64,000 nucleotides of DNA from Ananas comosus. Lineage: Eukaryota > Streptophyta > Magnoliopsida > Poales > Bromeliaceae. Positions within the stretch are counted from its first letter, which is position 1. Each line of letters opens with the position of its first letter. Location: NCBI RefSeq assembly GCF_001540865.1, contig NC_033629.1:11224733-11288732 (forward strand), in the 5' to 3' direction. The translations under genes and the position numbers were made by a program. The notes beneath the pieces were generated by a model that was not told where the DNA came from, searched no databases, and saw only the letters and a program-made list of their open reading frames with translations. Positions 34,196 through 46,811 of the stretch are shown here, one piece after another.

Positions 34196-35079
34196 AAACA
34201 TACACGTGATTTCGGTTGTTTGAACTTTCTAAAAATTGAATTTCATGATTTTACAATATTATTTACCCAATGACCAAGTAATGCCAAATCTATTTTATTA
34301 TTAGCCGTTAAAAGTTATCAAGTTTCGAACCACAAAAATGCTAATAATTTTAAAAATTATAAAATTTGAAAACTAAAATTGAAGTTTTAAGTACTCTATC
34401 TCATGTCTAGATGAATGTTCCCTTATCAAACAAATAATGCAAAAGTAAATAATCCAATTAACTTCTAAAAAAATTATAGTTCATGGGATGTTTGATATCT
34501 TGAAAAAGCATGAGAAGGTGTTTTTCAGAAAAAAAAAGAAAAAGACTAAAATAAACAAAATTTTTTTGTAAATACCTATTTTTTTATTTTTTCTTTCTGA
34601 TTTTTAAAAACTTATATTTTATCCTCTTAAATTTTTAGAATTATTTTCAGAGGGTACGACATTAATGAAGAGAGTAAAATGATCAAATTATCTTTATTTT
34701 TTATATAAAAAAATAAAATTTTAATATATTTATGTCATTTTGGAAGATATTTTCGATATAAATTATAAAAAATGAGCAAAATAACAATGAAACTCTGACG
34801 GATAGGGGCTAAATGCAACAACAACTTGAAATATCGAGCGGTTAAAATATGAATTTTTAAAAGTTAGAAAAGAAAAGTAAAAAAAAAAAAGGTATATTTA
34901 TAAGAATGTTTTCTATAATTTAGCTAAAAAAAAGTGCTTTCCACGAAAACACTTTTTTTTAAATTTTTTTTTATTTTTGAATAATAAATTTCAAAAATAA
35001 AAATACTATTTTTTTATAAAATTTGAAAAAAAAAAAATTTTATGGAATATTTGGAGTGAAACCAAACCCCTCCTGGCTA

Positions 35080-35340
35080 GAGAGAGAGTGTACATGTGTG
35101 TGTGCATGTGAGGACATGCAAGGAGCTAGAGGACGTATATTGTTGTGGGGACGGTGGATCACCTCCTCGTGCGGCTCACGCAAGGCGACGAGAGATGCTC
35201 CCTGCCATGTGACGCGGGCGCCACGCACACACCCCCTCTCCCCCCACCTTCCCCGCCAACCACGACAGTTCACATCCCCTGCGCCCTGCCCACCAAAACG
35301 TCGGCCCTGCACCGCACCCCAGTTCGCCATCATCTCTCTC
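35080..35340. other. GC-rich patch without an assignable gene
   Basis: Begins with TGTG/CATG-rich sequence and becomes C-rich (35230-35330). It ends where a SINE starts at 35361. No domain or splice structure that I can support. Confidence 0.3.
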
Positions 35341-35360
35341 TATACATAGAGAGAGATAGA

Positions 35361-35510
35361 CCGACCGTTCTTAGAGCAAGTGATAAAGAACTTGATGATT
35401 GATATCTGAGGTCCCAAATTCGAATCCTAGTTGATTCACATTTTCAGCTAAGTTTATTTCTAAATGAAATAAACGAAGCGGGTAGCATGCTACCTATCTC
35501 AAAAAAAAAT
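35361..35510 (+). mobile_element. tRNA-derived SINE
   Basis: Well-preserved copy: CCGACCGTTCTTAGAGCAAG, B-box AATTCGAATCCTAG, TAAGTTTATTTCTAAATGAA, tail GCGGGTAGCATGCTACCTAT followed by A9. Confidence 0.8.
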
Positions 35511-35999
35511 CACATGAGCTCATGTACTTTTTTATACCTGTGATTTTTTAATTGTTGGATTGTTTTAAATTTTATACAGTAAAAATAGAGAAAATTTAAC
35601 AGGACATATTGTTAATAATACCTTACGAATCTTGAGGCGACTGGATGACTTCATGTGCTTTTAAAAGCACAAAAATTCAACTATATACGTATATAGAATC
35701 TGGTTGGAATATATTTAAAACTGCCAAAATATTGGTGCTATAGTCTTCTTAATTAAATATTGAATCAATCCTAGTGACTCTTGGATAATACACAATGGTG
35801 GATCCAAAAAATAATCATCATTGTTAATTTTCTATTCACTAACCAGAATGATAGATTTAATTAAGAGCTAAAAAATTATAAATAGTAAAATCTTGATATT
35901 TTTAAAAGTATTCAAGCATAATTTTATATATATATATATGTATTAAATTGGCAATGGAAAATGTTTTAGATGTTTCAGTGCTGCGCTTATTTATTTTAA

Positions 36000-37440
36000 T
36001 TTCAAGTATCATGTGAAGAATTTTAATTGATTTATATACATATATTTTATATAAAAGCAAAATTATAGGAAACCTACAGTAGAAAACAATAATTATGAGT
36101 ATGGACGAAGGGTGATGCCGTAGGAAAAATTCTAAAATGCAACGGATATATTAGTGACGTCGCGTAACAAATCAATCAAATATCTCCTTTTAGGAGTATA
36201 TGTCCCATCATGATTATAAAAAAAATATTTTTATTGTACTTTTGTTTGAAAAGAAAAAATGTAATTGGCTTGTAACTGATGACGTGATGTAAGTGTGACA
36301 GTGTAGAATTTCTCGATGCCGTAGGAGGCCCGTTTTATGGCAATTATTATTTTATATAGAACAAGCAACATCTAAGCATAACTTTCTGTGTTACACATAT
36401 ATACAAAATTAAATTTTTAACTAAGTTATATTTTTTATTCTCAAATTGCCTGATAATAGTTTGGTCCTCGAATTGTATTTTATTATAATTTATATCTTGA
36501 AATTTCAAAATTATTACAATCGTGTCTTGCAGTTGAACTTCGTTCGCTAGATATGGATGTATTATTAATATAATAGTAATGTGATATTTTAGTCATGTCA
36601 TGTGACCAATTATATTATTATCACATCAATAATACATCATCATTTTGGTCAACTCAAATAGACTATGGCATTTGATTATAATAATTTAAAATTAAAAATT
36701 AAAAATTATAATAACTGAAAATTGAGAATCAAAAATGTCACGCACGCTTATCACGATTTGTGGACCACAAGTGTAATTTTTCTAAAGCTTTTAGTTAATT
36801 TTAGTATAAAGTTATCATATTATTTGTAATTAAACTCTTTGTTATTTTATATAACTGATTTGAGATAAAGCGTTGTATAATCCTTTGCGGATATATTTTT
36901 CCGGAGCAATTCTCCTTTTTGCACATTAAATGTAAATCTTACACTTCATTTACTCAAAGCCTATTATATATTTTTTTACTAATTTTATCAATTTATTCTT
37001 TAACACAAAATTAAGTATAAAAAATGTTTATAAATTTTAGGATGAGTGTTGATGGTAGCATTCTACCTGTGGCGGGAGGCGGACCAAATCACATTCGAAA
37101 TGGAGAGAGGTCGGATTGGGCGGAGTTATATTCGAAGTAGCGTGAGGCTTGTTGGATCGATTCACAATAGAGATCTGTGGAATAACGTGTCTATACACTT
37201 TAAGTGAATTAATTTATGCACTTCTAATAGCACATTAATGATTAGCGCCAATAACCCCGCCCCTACCTCGAAAAAAATCTAAAATGTACCGGATATATTA
37301 GCAACGTAAGTTACGTAATGTTTTCAACTAATAAAATTATCTCCTTAGGTTGATACGCTGTATTATGGTTAATAAAAAAATATTTTTATTATAATTTTTT
37401 AATAAAAGAATAATTTATTTTTGATAATGTGATGCAAGTT
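36000..37440. other. AT-rich intergenic sequence, one MITE
   Basis: About 36430-36790 is a copy of the 21060-type MITE (TTGGTCCTCGAATTGTATT; right end GTGGACCACAAGTGTAATT). Nothing coding is seen. Confidence 0.45.
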
Positions 37441-37548
37441 CCATACAGTAAACTTTCTAACCCTACCTCAGCCAAGGGCAGCAGCTAGCTCAGCAACCTT
37501 TTGTCCTTTCCCTTGGCAGCTGCAAACCCTATCACCACCACCACCAAC

Positions 37549-37549
<1 letters not shown>

Positions 37550-37594
<45 letters not shown>
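37550..37594. repeat. (CT)n microsatellite
   Basis: About 22 CT units inside a moderately GC-rich, CT-biased stretch (37460-37720) that resembles a plant 5' UTR, though no gene is attached to it. Confidence 0.85.
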
Positions 37595-37598
<4 letters not shown>

Positions 37599-38596
37599 AT
37601 GTATTTGGGGGTCCCACCACACCCATCCACCATTCTTTGTCTCTTATGTGTCCTTGCCCCAAAGAATGTTGCCTCATCTCCAGACAAACATTAAGACAAA
37701 GTCTCCCATTTTATTATGAGCAAAAATGCCAATGAGTATTACCCAAAAGTGGAATATATTTACATCTTTTTTGCACAAAAATTTATACATTTTTCTTAGA
37801 TTTTTAGTATTAAAAAAATAAAATTATGATAAAATTAATGTGATAAAATTAACTAATATCGTTATTCTTTCTCTTTTTGTTGTTGCTACGAGAGTTAATA
37901 ATTAACGTTTATTCTTAACGTGTTGCCGATATGGTATAATAGAGTATATTATAGTCGATCGATCTTAAATCCCTTTGGTTTCCAATAAACTTTTGATCCA
38001 ATTCCTCACGTCGTCTATCATATAATGTGTTTTATTTTTGTCTTTTATTTGTTCTATTATAAGCGAGGGGGAATATTAAAATTATTTTCAAATTGTTTAT
38101 TATTAAATCGGTTTGGGGAGCCGAGACATTAGAGGGAATATTAAGATTATCATCCTCACATCCACATCATGGATGCGTGACGACGTGTTGGAGGAGGAGG
38201 AGGGAGAGGAAGGGGGCGATGCGACATTACAGCGAAGAAATGAGACAGCTGAAAGAGAGATAATAGAGAGTAGAATAAGAGCATTTTAGTCAGATTTTTA
38301 AAAATTTAGATCGAATACATAAAATGTGAAAAACAACACAGTTTTGCAAAAACGCAAAACCAATAAAATTTTTATGTAAAAAGCCTAATTTTTTCTATAG
38401 TAAGATCAAAAATATCCAAAACGGAAAAAAAAAAAAACAGAAACTTTTGGTTTTTGGGCCTAAAATTTCGTTTCTCCTCGCTACAATCAAAAGCTATTAA
38501 CTTTTCCGGTTGTCAAATAGTTTACTGTAAATAACTATAGCTGAAAATAGAAACGGTAGCAAATAAGCCCTTATTAAGTCATTTGTCTACATCATT

Positions 38597-38750
38597 ATTT
38601 TTTTTTTAGAGAGAAAAATAGCATGCTATTCACTTCACTTATTTCATTTAGAAATAAATTTAGCTGGAAATGTGAATCAACTAAGATTTGAACTTGAAAC
38701 CTCGGATACCAACTACCAAACTCTTTGTCACTTGCTCTAGGGACAATCGG
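38597..38750 (-). mobile_element. tRNA-derived SINE with 13-bp target duplication
   Basis: Reverse orientation from a T-rich tail (AATAGCATGCTATTCACTTC) to CTAGGGACAATCGG. Target duplication TGTCTACATCATT at 38584-38596 and 38751-38763 is perfect. Confidence 0.85.
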
Positions 38751-38784
38751 TGTCTACATCATTGTTGCTCTATAAGATATATAC

Positions 38785-38789
38785 CATGC

Positions 38790-38826
<37 letters not shown>
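38785..38826. repeat. (TC)n microsatellite
   Basis: About 17 CT units just past the right target duplication of the SINE at 38597. Confidence 0.75.
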
Positions 38827-39205
38827 ATAACTCATGAGCAGTCCCTGTACATGTTAGAGTCCAAAACAAGAGTTCAAGAGAAGATGGTGTGGGTTAGTGG
38901 GAGGAGCAAAATGACAAGGGAGGGGGAAGGACAAAGCCATCTCTGAGAGGATAGGGATGTGCTCACCCTATTGGTATCTCTTATCAAGCCAAAACACAAG
39001 AATATATAAAACTAAGGAAAAAAGAAAAAAAAGGAGAGGAGGGTAAATTAATTGGCATCTTATAAGAAGCTAGCTCACTGGTTCTTTTTGCCTCCTCCTT
39101 GTTCTGCCTAGTTGCATGATATACATATCTCTTTCCTATCTTTAACCAAATTCTACTATTTTTTTTTAAAAAAATATTATTCAGATTGGGAGGAATTCTA
39201 TTTAG

Positions 39206-39602
39206 GTAAAAATATACAGAACTTGTATGAACTGTACACTATTTTAAGTTGACTATCCAGTCTTTCAAAATTTGATTTTTATACACCATTTTAGGTTAAC
39301 TATCCCGTCTTTCAAAAATTTGATTTTTTTTACTTGCTTGATTTGAATCCTTCAACAGTTTTTCTGGACTTCAAAATTTAGATGCATTATTTTTTTTACA
39401 TGTTTAGTTTATATATTTCATGCAATTCTCGCAATAATAAATTTATTAAAATAAATAATTATTTTAAATTTTGAAGTTAAAATACTGTTGACCGACTCAA
39501 ATCAAATAAATTGAAAGATTAAATAGTAAAATCAAAATTTTGAAAACTGAATAGTCAATTAAAAATAGTATATAGTCCAGATAAGCTCTATACATTTTTA
39601 CC
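39206..39602. repeat. Fold-back MITE, GAACTTACCTGAAC family (copy 5)
   Basis: The ends GGTAAAAATATACAGAACTT and GAT-AAGCTCTATACATTTTTACC are inverted repeats. The left arm carries an extra imperfect duplication (TTTTAAGTTGACTATCCAGT then TTTTAGGTTAACTATCCCGT). Confidence 0.65.
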
Positions 39603-39717
39603 TTCTATCTATTACGTGCCATGATGTTAATGGAATGCCCATGTCTATCTGCTAGTTTTGTTAAGTTGGAAAAAAACTGATCATCTAGACACAGAAAAAC
39701 AACACTGCTGAGTTGGA

Positions 39718-39870
39718 ACCGACCCGTCCTTAACGCAAGTGGCAAAGGGCTCAGTGGTTGGTATTTAAGGTTCCAAGTTCAAATCCTAGTTGATTCACAT
39801 TTCCAGTTAATTTTATTTCTAAATAAAATAAACTGTCTATCTCTCAAAAAAAAAAAAAAAAACAAAACAA
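39718..39870 (+). mobile_element. tRNA-derived SINE lacking the tail stem
   Basis: CCGACCCGTCCTTAACGCAA, A-box AAGTGGCAAAGGGCTCAGTG, B-box AGTTCAAATCC. The tail goes straight from AAATAAACT to GTCTATCTCTC and about 18 A, without the CGAAGCGGGTAGCATGCTAC stem seen in other copies. Target duplication TGCTGAGTTGGA at 39706-39717 and 39871-39882. Confidence 0.85.
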
Positions 39871-40596
39871 TGCTGAGTTGGACTTAACTAATCACCTAAC
39901 CTTTCATAGAGACTCTCTACAACTTATTACATGTCAATTTGAAATTAAGTACATTTAATGTATATACAATACAATTTCTCAAAAAATGTATATACAATAC
40001 AAAGATATTAATTAGTCTTTTCAAAAGTAAAAAAAAAGAAAAGAAGCATAAACAGTTTTGGAAACCAGTACAAAAAATATTTGAAGGATCTACAAGGGCC
40101 ATTTGGATTGAGTTAAATGCTAAATTATATATTCTCTGTGTAGTGGAGAGCATACTAATAAGTTAAAGATTGAAGGCTCAGTCGCAATCACTGGGTATTT
40201 ACTTGTTTACAATTTATAACATTTTTTATATAACAAGTGATGTATTATTAAAATAAATTTTTAAATTTATTTTGTTAATACGCTATTCACCCGAGCAGAA
40301 CCTGGATAATAAGCGCGCTAGTATGTACATTGCCAATGCATCTCACTACTATATGCTAAGTGAAAATTTGGAACTAACAATATTTCTTGCTTAATTTTAC
40401 TTTTTTCTTTTTCCTCTTTAAAATTTACCTCTTAGCCTCTTATTTCTTCGCATGCATCATAATATCATGCCTCCCTTAATCCTCCATCCATCTCTAATTT
40501 AGCACCCTAACTAGCTAGTTTAGAGCAAAAAAAGAGAAAAAAAAAAAGTTAAAAATGGGGGGACAAAATTAAACATTGACACCCATATATTTTTCA

Positions 40597-42774
40597 TCAT
40601 GCTACACCTTTGTTGGTTGATTGAATCCAGTGTGAGAATGCATCAAGTGTCTTCATATCAGCCCTGTAGTGCTTCTGTGTGAACTCAAGCAGGGCTGCCC
40701 AGGTGAAGTCCGGGTAGGCCCGCGGGTTGCGGCCGTCGACCAGGGCCGGCGGCGGCCGCACCACCCGGTCCATCCGCGGGCACAGGAAGAAGGCCAGCGA
40801 CTTGCGCGCCGCCTCGCGGTTCACCACCGCGCGGTGCAGGCAGCTCTTGTACCGCCCGTTCGACAGCGCCATGAACGTGTCGCCGATGTTCACCACGAAC
40901 GCGTCCGCCCGCGGCCGCACCGTCCGCCATCGCTCATCCTCCGCTGTGTAGACCTGCCGCTCAAAAATGTAAACGAATAAAATACCGTTCTCTAACCTCT
41001 TAAGTTTTATCAAAAAGTCACGCAGCTGAGTTTGAATATTCCCAGGTTTATTTCAAAATACCGTGAACTTCTGTTTTCAGAGAGAAATGATGATTTACAC
41101 AGTATCAAATCATTTCGTACCATTTTGAGACTTTTAGTCTCATTTAGCCACCAATTTATTTCAAATTCCTGCGTCAGGTTTTTGGTCTAAATCTGTTCTT
41201 TCATCAGAAAAGGCTGCTGAGTATAAATGATTAAAACACTGACCTGAAGCCCGCTGACGTCGTCCTGATGGAGGATCGTCAGCGAGGTCGGGTCGCAGTG
41301 CGGGCCAGTGCCGAGCGTCAGCTCCGGCCGCTGGCACGGCGGGTAGTAGTTGAGCCGCATTGTCGAGTCGTTGCCCTCGAAGAACCGCCGATAGTGCTCC
41401 GGCCCCACGCCGAGGCTCAAACCCAGGACTTCCATTATCTCCAGCGATAACCGGCTCATCGCCTCGCAGTACTCCTGGTACACTCTCCTGCTCACATCCG
41501 AAATTTTTCGAAATCAAATTTCAAAACAAATCAAAAGTCATTCCTGTCTGCACCAAAATAATTGATTCCGTAAAATAACTTTAAAAATTATTTTAACACT
41601 GCTGTTTGCATGTACGATCAATAGAGAATAAATGAATCTAGCGCCCCACACATACAGAATAAAAAAATGAGAATACACAAAGGACTCGGGGAATTGAACC
41701 AGTAACCTCACAGAACATAAAAAGACTTGAAAATGACTCATGAATAGTTTTGACATCTCCGCTCACATGATATTATTCAAATAATTGATCAGACACAAAA
41801 CAATTCAGGTGTCGAAATAAATCTGCTCACAAACATGATGGAAATTAAATGAATCATCCTACATTCAATATCAAGTGAAACAGGTCAAGAATACGGACTA
41901 TTGAACTCACTACCTTTGGAACAAAGTAGATTGAAGGTTCAAAAAATTTCAAAAGTGTTTACACTTTTTTCTCCTTCAATATTTTAAAATTGCGATTGTC
42001 ACGGCTGAAACCGCCTTATCATGTTATTAAACGAGGTCTTAAAACTAATTAAGATATCTACTATATTATCCAAAAGATCGATCTGGTAGAAAATATGGGA
42101 GCTTACCCGATGTGCTCGTAGTCATGGCCGAGGGTGCAGAGGAAGTACTTGAGGACAAGGTCGTCGGCGGCAGCGGCGGCATTGGCGGGGGAGAAGCGGA
42201 AGGAGAGGGTCTCCTTCCAGGGGAGCTTCTCGGAGAAGCGGCCGGTGAAGCTGCTGGCGTAGCCGCAGCTGTCCCCGGGCCGCCGCTGCGCGCGCTGCTT
42301 CTCCGGGAGCGGTGTCGCGAAGAACGCGGCGGCGCAGCGGTGCGCCTCGGCCAGCAGCCGCGCGGGCACGCCGTGGTTCACCACCTGGAAGAAGCCGTGC
42401 CGCTCGCAGGCCCAGCGCACGAGCGCCGCCGCCTCCGCCGCCGCCCCGGGCGCGCCGGAGAGGAACGCGCCGAGGTCGACCGACGGCACCCCCAGCTCCT
42501 CCTCCCCCGCCTCCGCCGCCGGCGCCTCCTCCGCCGGCCACACGAACTGCGCCGGGATGTCGGCCTGCCGGCTCAGCACCGCCGCGTCGAACACCAGAGA
42601 CGACGACGACGACGACGAAGAAGAAGAAGAAGAAGAAGAAGAAGGTGGTGGCGGCATCGACGTCGGCATTGAAGGTGGAGCAGAGGAGGAGGAGGAGGAG
42701 GAGAAGGTGGTGGGGGGAGGAGAGAGGAGAGGGAGGTGGGCCATGGACGTGAGCCTTGGAGAGGCAATGGCCAT
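40597..42774 (-). CDS. GA20ox: Gibberellin 20-oxidase
   Basis: Three exons: 42774-42107, 41487-41244 and 40953-40597; introns of 619 and 290 bp, all GT..AG, phases 2 and 0. Product 422 residues. It is a 2-oxoglutarate/Fe(II) dioxygenase: N-terminal DIOX_N region at about 90-200 and C-terminal 2OG-FeII_Oxy domain. Diagnostic GA20ox motifs are LPWKETLSF (184-192) and [20 protein letters not shown] (269-288). The Fe ligands are His286, Asp288 and His344; Arg354 and Ser356 (RKS) bind 2-oxoglutarate. Family role: cytosolic stepwise oxidation at C-20 of GA12 and GA53 to GA9 and GA20, a rate-limiting supply step for active gibberellin. The first 75 residues are an unusually long Ser/Pro-rich leader with a run of about 15 Ser from a trinucleotide repeat. 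A second ATG in frame (residue 11) would shorten it only slightly. Exon 1 is very GC-rich. Introns sit at the usual family positions. Confidence 0.96.
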
Positions 42775-42786
42775 GGAGAAGTGTAG

Positions 42787-42812
42787 ATATATATATATAT
42801 ATATATATAGAT

Positions 42813-42851
<39 letters not shown>
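42787..42851. repeat. (TA)n ... (GA)n microsatellite in the GA20-oxidase leader
   Basis: A TA run (about 42788-42809) and a GA run (about 42818-42850) start only 13 bp upstream of the start codon, so they are probably in the 5' UTR or core promoter. A longer TA run lies at about 42921-42951. Length changes here could affect expression, but that is inference. Confidence 0.8.
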
Positions 42852-42917
42852 TAGGCGTGTGATGTGTGGTGATTTAGCTTTCTATATCCACTCTCTGGTT
42901 GTTGCAATTTCTCTATT

Positions 42918-42955
<38 letters not shown>

Positions 42956-43449
42956 AAGGAGATATTCTCTGTACGACCAAAAAATTTTGAGTAAGCATAA
43001 ATTTTTTTTCTGTTGTAAACACAAAGAGGAATTAAAAGTTTGTTTAATTCTGTTATTTATTTTACGTATGAATAGAGAAAGAATTATTTTATTCCCGCCA
43101 AAAAAAATGAGTCTAGCTCGGACAGAAGGTCGAAATTTAAAATACGTGGCTTTATATATATATATATATATATATGGAGAGAGAGAGAGGGGGAGGGTGA
43201 GGTTTGATCAGCTGTTGTGTACGAAAAAATCTACAGTTTCACACTTACAGCTCATTATCAATAATAAGTTAATTATATTTTTTTTATAAAAATATTAATA
43301 AAAATATTTTTTTATAATTATGATGGTGCACATAAATTCAAAAAAAATTATTTGATTGGTTCGGAACGTCATGTCACCAATATAATTGATACATTCTAAA
43401 ATTTTTTCTTATATAGATAATTTTTATAATTAATTAATAAGAAAAATTT

Positions 43450-44278
43450 TAAATATCATTTTTGTGATTTCGCACTTTCTTATTTTAATACCTTATGGTT
43501 TAAAGTGTATCATTTTCGTACTCCGTGATTTTATTTTTCTCTTTTTGTCTATATATTACGGATACTTCTATAAATCTCACGTCCGTATTAGATACGCGTG
43601 TGTACACTTTTTAAACGAGTGTTAACTGACAATTCATAACGCAAACAATTAAAAAAATATATATACATATTTTTATTTTACTTTTTTTATGCATATATAA
43701 CATAAGATGGCAAATATTTTAGTTTTTTAATGAATGCAAACAAATTTTTTTTCATAATATAAATAAATTATATATACCGGAGAATTTTTATTTTATTACT
43801 AATGAAAATTTTACTAACTTTCATTTATATATATATAAGAAATATAATAATATTTTACGAAAATTAATATTTCATACTAATAAATATATATTATTATATT
43901 AATAATATTATATTTTATTAGCGGCATCTATATCGTGTCTGTATCCTAATTTTTTGAAAAATGACAAGTCGCCGTTTCCGAGTTGTGTCGCGTCCCTTAT
44001 CCCGTATCAGTGTCCGTGACGCTTAGCTTTTTGTTATCTCCTTCAATAATTTTTTTTGTTAAATTAGTGACATAGTTAAAACGAAAGGCCAGTAAAATGA
44101 ATATTCGATAAATTATAGGTAGAGTATCTGAAATTTTTTATATGTGATTTAACAAAAAGTTAACGAAAGAACCGACGAAAAGAAAAAAATAAAACCACAG
44201 AATATTAAATTGATACATCTTAAACTACAGAATATTAAAGTAAGAAAGTGTAAAACAACATAGACGGTATTTGAAGTT
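43450..44278. repeat. Fold-back MITE, ACCACAGGGTACTAA family, with internal insertion
   Basis: The left arm (TTTGTGATTTCGCACTTTCT, TATGGTTTAAAGTGTATCAT) and right arm (TTGATACATCTTAAACTACA, TAAGAAAGTGTAAAACAACA) are inverted, but about 600 bp apart, against about 200 in other copies. The extra sequence (about 43560-44130) is very AT-rich with no gene. Confidence 0.5.
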
Positions 44279-44628
44279 TACCCAAATTAATAACTCTCTT
44301 TTTTGGTGTCTTATCATATGGGTAATCTCCTGATAACTCAAAATAAATGCGACATAGCAGTTGATCAGTCAATTTTTTATAAATTTTAAATATTATATTA
44401 AAATTTTGACTCATGAAATGTATTTTACGAGATATTTTAGAGCCCAATTGAGCTGACTCAGTAGGAAAAAAAAAAAAGAATTTAACGGGTTTGAGGTGTC
44501 GATCAAATAATTCTTTACGATGGAATATTTATAGAATCCTATCGAAGAACATTGGCTCTCTATAACAATTATAACATGTAGGATTTATTCGTGGCCGACC
44601 CAGTTGATATGTATTAGATGGAAAAAAA

Positions 44629-44985
44629 AAGGTTAAACTTTAAATAACATCCACGTGGTTTCATACTTTTTCACTTTAGTGCTCTGCGATTTAAAGTGTA
44701 TCGAGTTAGTGTCCTGTGGTTTCATTTTTATCTTTTCATCAGCTTTTTCGTTAATTCTTTATTAAATTTATACAAAAAATTTCAAATACCCACCTAATTT
44801 TGTTGAATATTCATTTTAATACCCTTTAGTTTTAACTTTATCACTGATTTAGCGAAAATCAGTGGAATCGATAATAAAAAGATAAAAATGAAATCACAGG
44901 ACACTAAATTGATACACTTTAAAACATATGGTACTAAAGTGAGAAAGTGTGAAACCACATTGTTGGTATGTGAAGTTTTCCAAAA
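44629..44985. repeat. Fold-back MITE, ACCACAGGGTACTAA family
   Basis: Left TTTAAAGTGTATCGAGTTAG and TCCTGTGGTTTCATTTTTAT pair with right ATGAAATCACAGGACACTAA and TTGATACACTTTAAAAC. Confidence 0.65.
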
Positions 44986-44993
44986 AAAAAAGA

Positions 44994-45374
44994 GGCTAAA
45001 TTATAGAAAACTCTCTATCAAAATCCGATTTTTTACTTTCCCTCCCTGTCATTTAAAAACCTACACTTTACCCTCCTAAAAAATAAAAAATGTTCATACG
45101 GGCTACGGTGTTAATAGTATTGATAAAATGACTAAAATGCCCTCTCCTTCTTCCTCTTCTCCCATAATCCTCCTTTATCTATAGAAGGGTATTTTCGGTA
45201 TAAAAAATATATAATAATGGAATATAGATGGAACCCTAACGGAACACTAACGGCAGGATCCAAAGTGAATATTTTTTATTTTTTAGTGGGGGCAAAGTAT
45301 AGATTTTTAAATGACAGAAAGAAAAAGTGAAAAATCGAATTTTGATAGAAAGATTTTCTGTAATTTAGCTAAAA
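44994..45374. repeat. Fold-back MITE, GCTAAATTACAGAAAA family
   Basis: Left GGCTAAATTATAGAAAACTC and TGTCATTTAAAAACCTACAC pair with right AGATTTTTAAATGACAGA and AAGATTTTCTGTAATTTAGC. Lacks the GC-rich insert of the copy at 31557. A decayed third copy is at about 34520-34930. Confidence 0.7.
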
Positions 45375-45675
45375 AAAATAATAAACAAGGGCAATATGGT
45401 GAATTCAAGTTGGAGTGATGCGAAAGAAAAACTTTGTTAATTATTGCACTTTTATTATAATAAAAATATTTGATTTGATATTATATTTGCTACTTACAGT
45501 GTCTTATGTAGTGAAGGCTTTTTATGCATCCAAGAGATGGATTAAGAAAATTTTAAAATTTACTTTGTATTCATCGCGCCAACTCCCTACTTATCGTGAC
45601 CCCGAATGCCTCTGAGTTGTTAGATTTTTTTTTTTTTTTTTCTCTTTCTTATATCAGTCTCTTGTATTATATATT

Positions 45676-45955
45676 TTAGATTAAAATGTATGAAATTTAT
45701 TTTATTATGAATTATTTTAAGTTGACCATCTAATTTTTCAATTTACTTGATTTGTTTCGGTCAATAGTACTTTAACTTTAAAATTTGAATACGTCAATTA
45801 TGTTTACAGGTTTAGTTACTATACTTCATGCGAGTCTCACAACTGCAACTTTATTAAAGTACGCAAATAACTTAAATTGAAAGGTTCGGTAATGAAATCA
45901 AACTTTTAGAAGGTCGGATAGTCGACTCAAAATGATCCATAGTGCAGATAAGTTC
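45676..45955. repeat. Fold-back MITE, GAACTTACCTGAAC family (copy 6)
   Basis: Left TGAATTATTTTAAGTTGACC and right GTCGACTCAAAATGATCCAT are inverted; core has GGTCAATAGTACTTTAACTT. Confidence 0.5.
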
Positions 45956-46797
45956 TGAATACCAAACTTAGATGAAGTGAATCCACGGGATGATGGTGAT
46001 TGGGATTTTGCTGAACAAGTTGGGATGTGATCTTGTAAAACTCCATGTTTGGTGTTCAAAATGGAGCAGCAAAACCTGGAACTACTACATCTTGCCATTA
46101 GAATACAAAAGTGGGAAAAGATTAGCAGAAGAGATTATAGCTGTGCTAAGACAGGATAAAAAGTGAATAAAGTAATGGCCTCCACTTAATAATGCAGCAG
46201 ATGAGTACATGCAAGAAAAGTACAGCAACACTTTGCTGTTTTTATATTGGAATGTGTTTTTGGCTCAATGCTTGTGATTTAGCAAAAGAGGTAATCATTT
46301 AGTTATTTGTGTTATTTAGTGGTGTCAATGGTGACCACATGAGCAGAGGGGATTGGATTATTAATGATCTAGTCCCCATTTGGTTTAGAACTTGCTCCTA
46401 TTTTGCTACTAATTAGAATCTTCAGTTTTGCCCTATTGCTCCAGCGATCTTTGCTTCTGCTTTTAGCTAAAGTTATTTTTAGTATAATATTTAACACACG
46501 AAAAAAAAAAAAATAGAACTTCTGCTGTAGTCGAAAGCTAAAATAAGATTTTGATCAAATTCGAATTCTGCTGTAGCAACTGACGTACCTCACAAGGGGG
46601 CCAATAGGCACTAAAGTCAATTTTATACTATCATTACCCAAACACTTTTTTTTTTTTCTTGTAACAATTTTTTTACTTTGAGAAGCAACATTATGTAGGC
46701 AAACATAGGGGTAATGCTTTTCCAACAAAAATCTCTGAGTATAAGAGATTTTGGTTCAATAATAATTAGTTATTATTATAGTTTCTTTCAACAGCTT
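45956..46797. other. Intergenic sequence, nothing identified
   Basis: No open frame, splice pattern or repeat that I can support. GC content is slightly higher around 45960-46200. Confidence 0.4.
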
Positions 46798-46811
46798 TTG
46801 TCTCATATAAT

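Noticed and set aside
37471..37520. Possible microRNA precursor from GCCAAGGG/CCCTTGGC
   Set aside because: The stem is only about 8 bp and no known miRNA is recognised.
42112..42752. Several long plus-strand frames opposite GA20-oxidase exon 1
   Set aside because: High GC removes stop codons on all frames; the composition is Arg/Gly/Pro noise and the minus-strand enzyme is certain.
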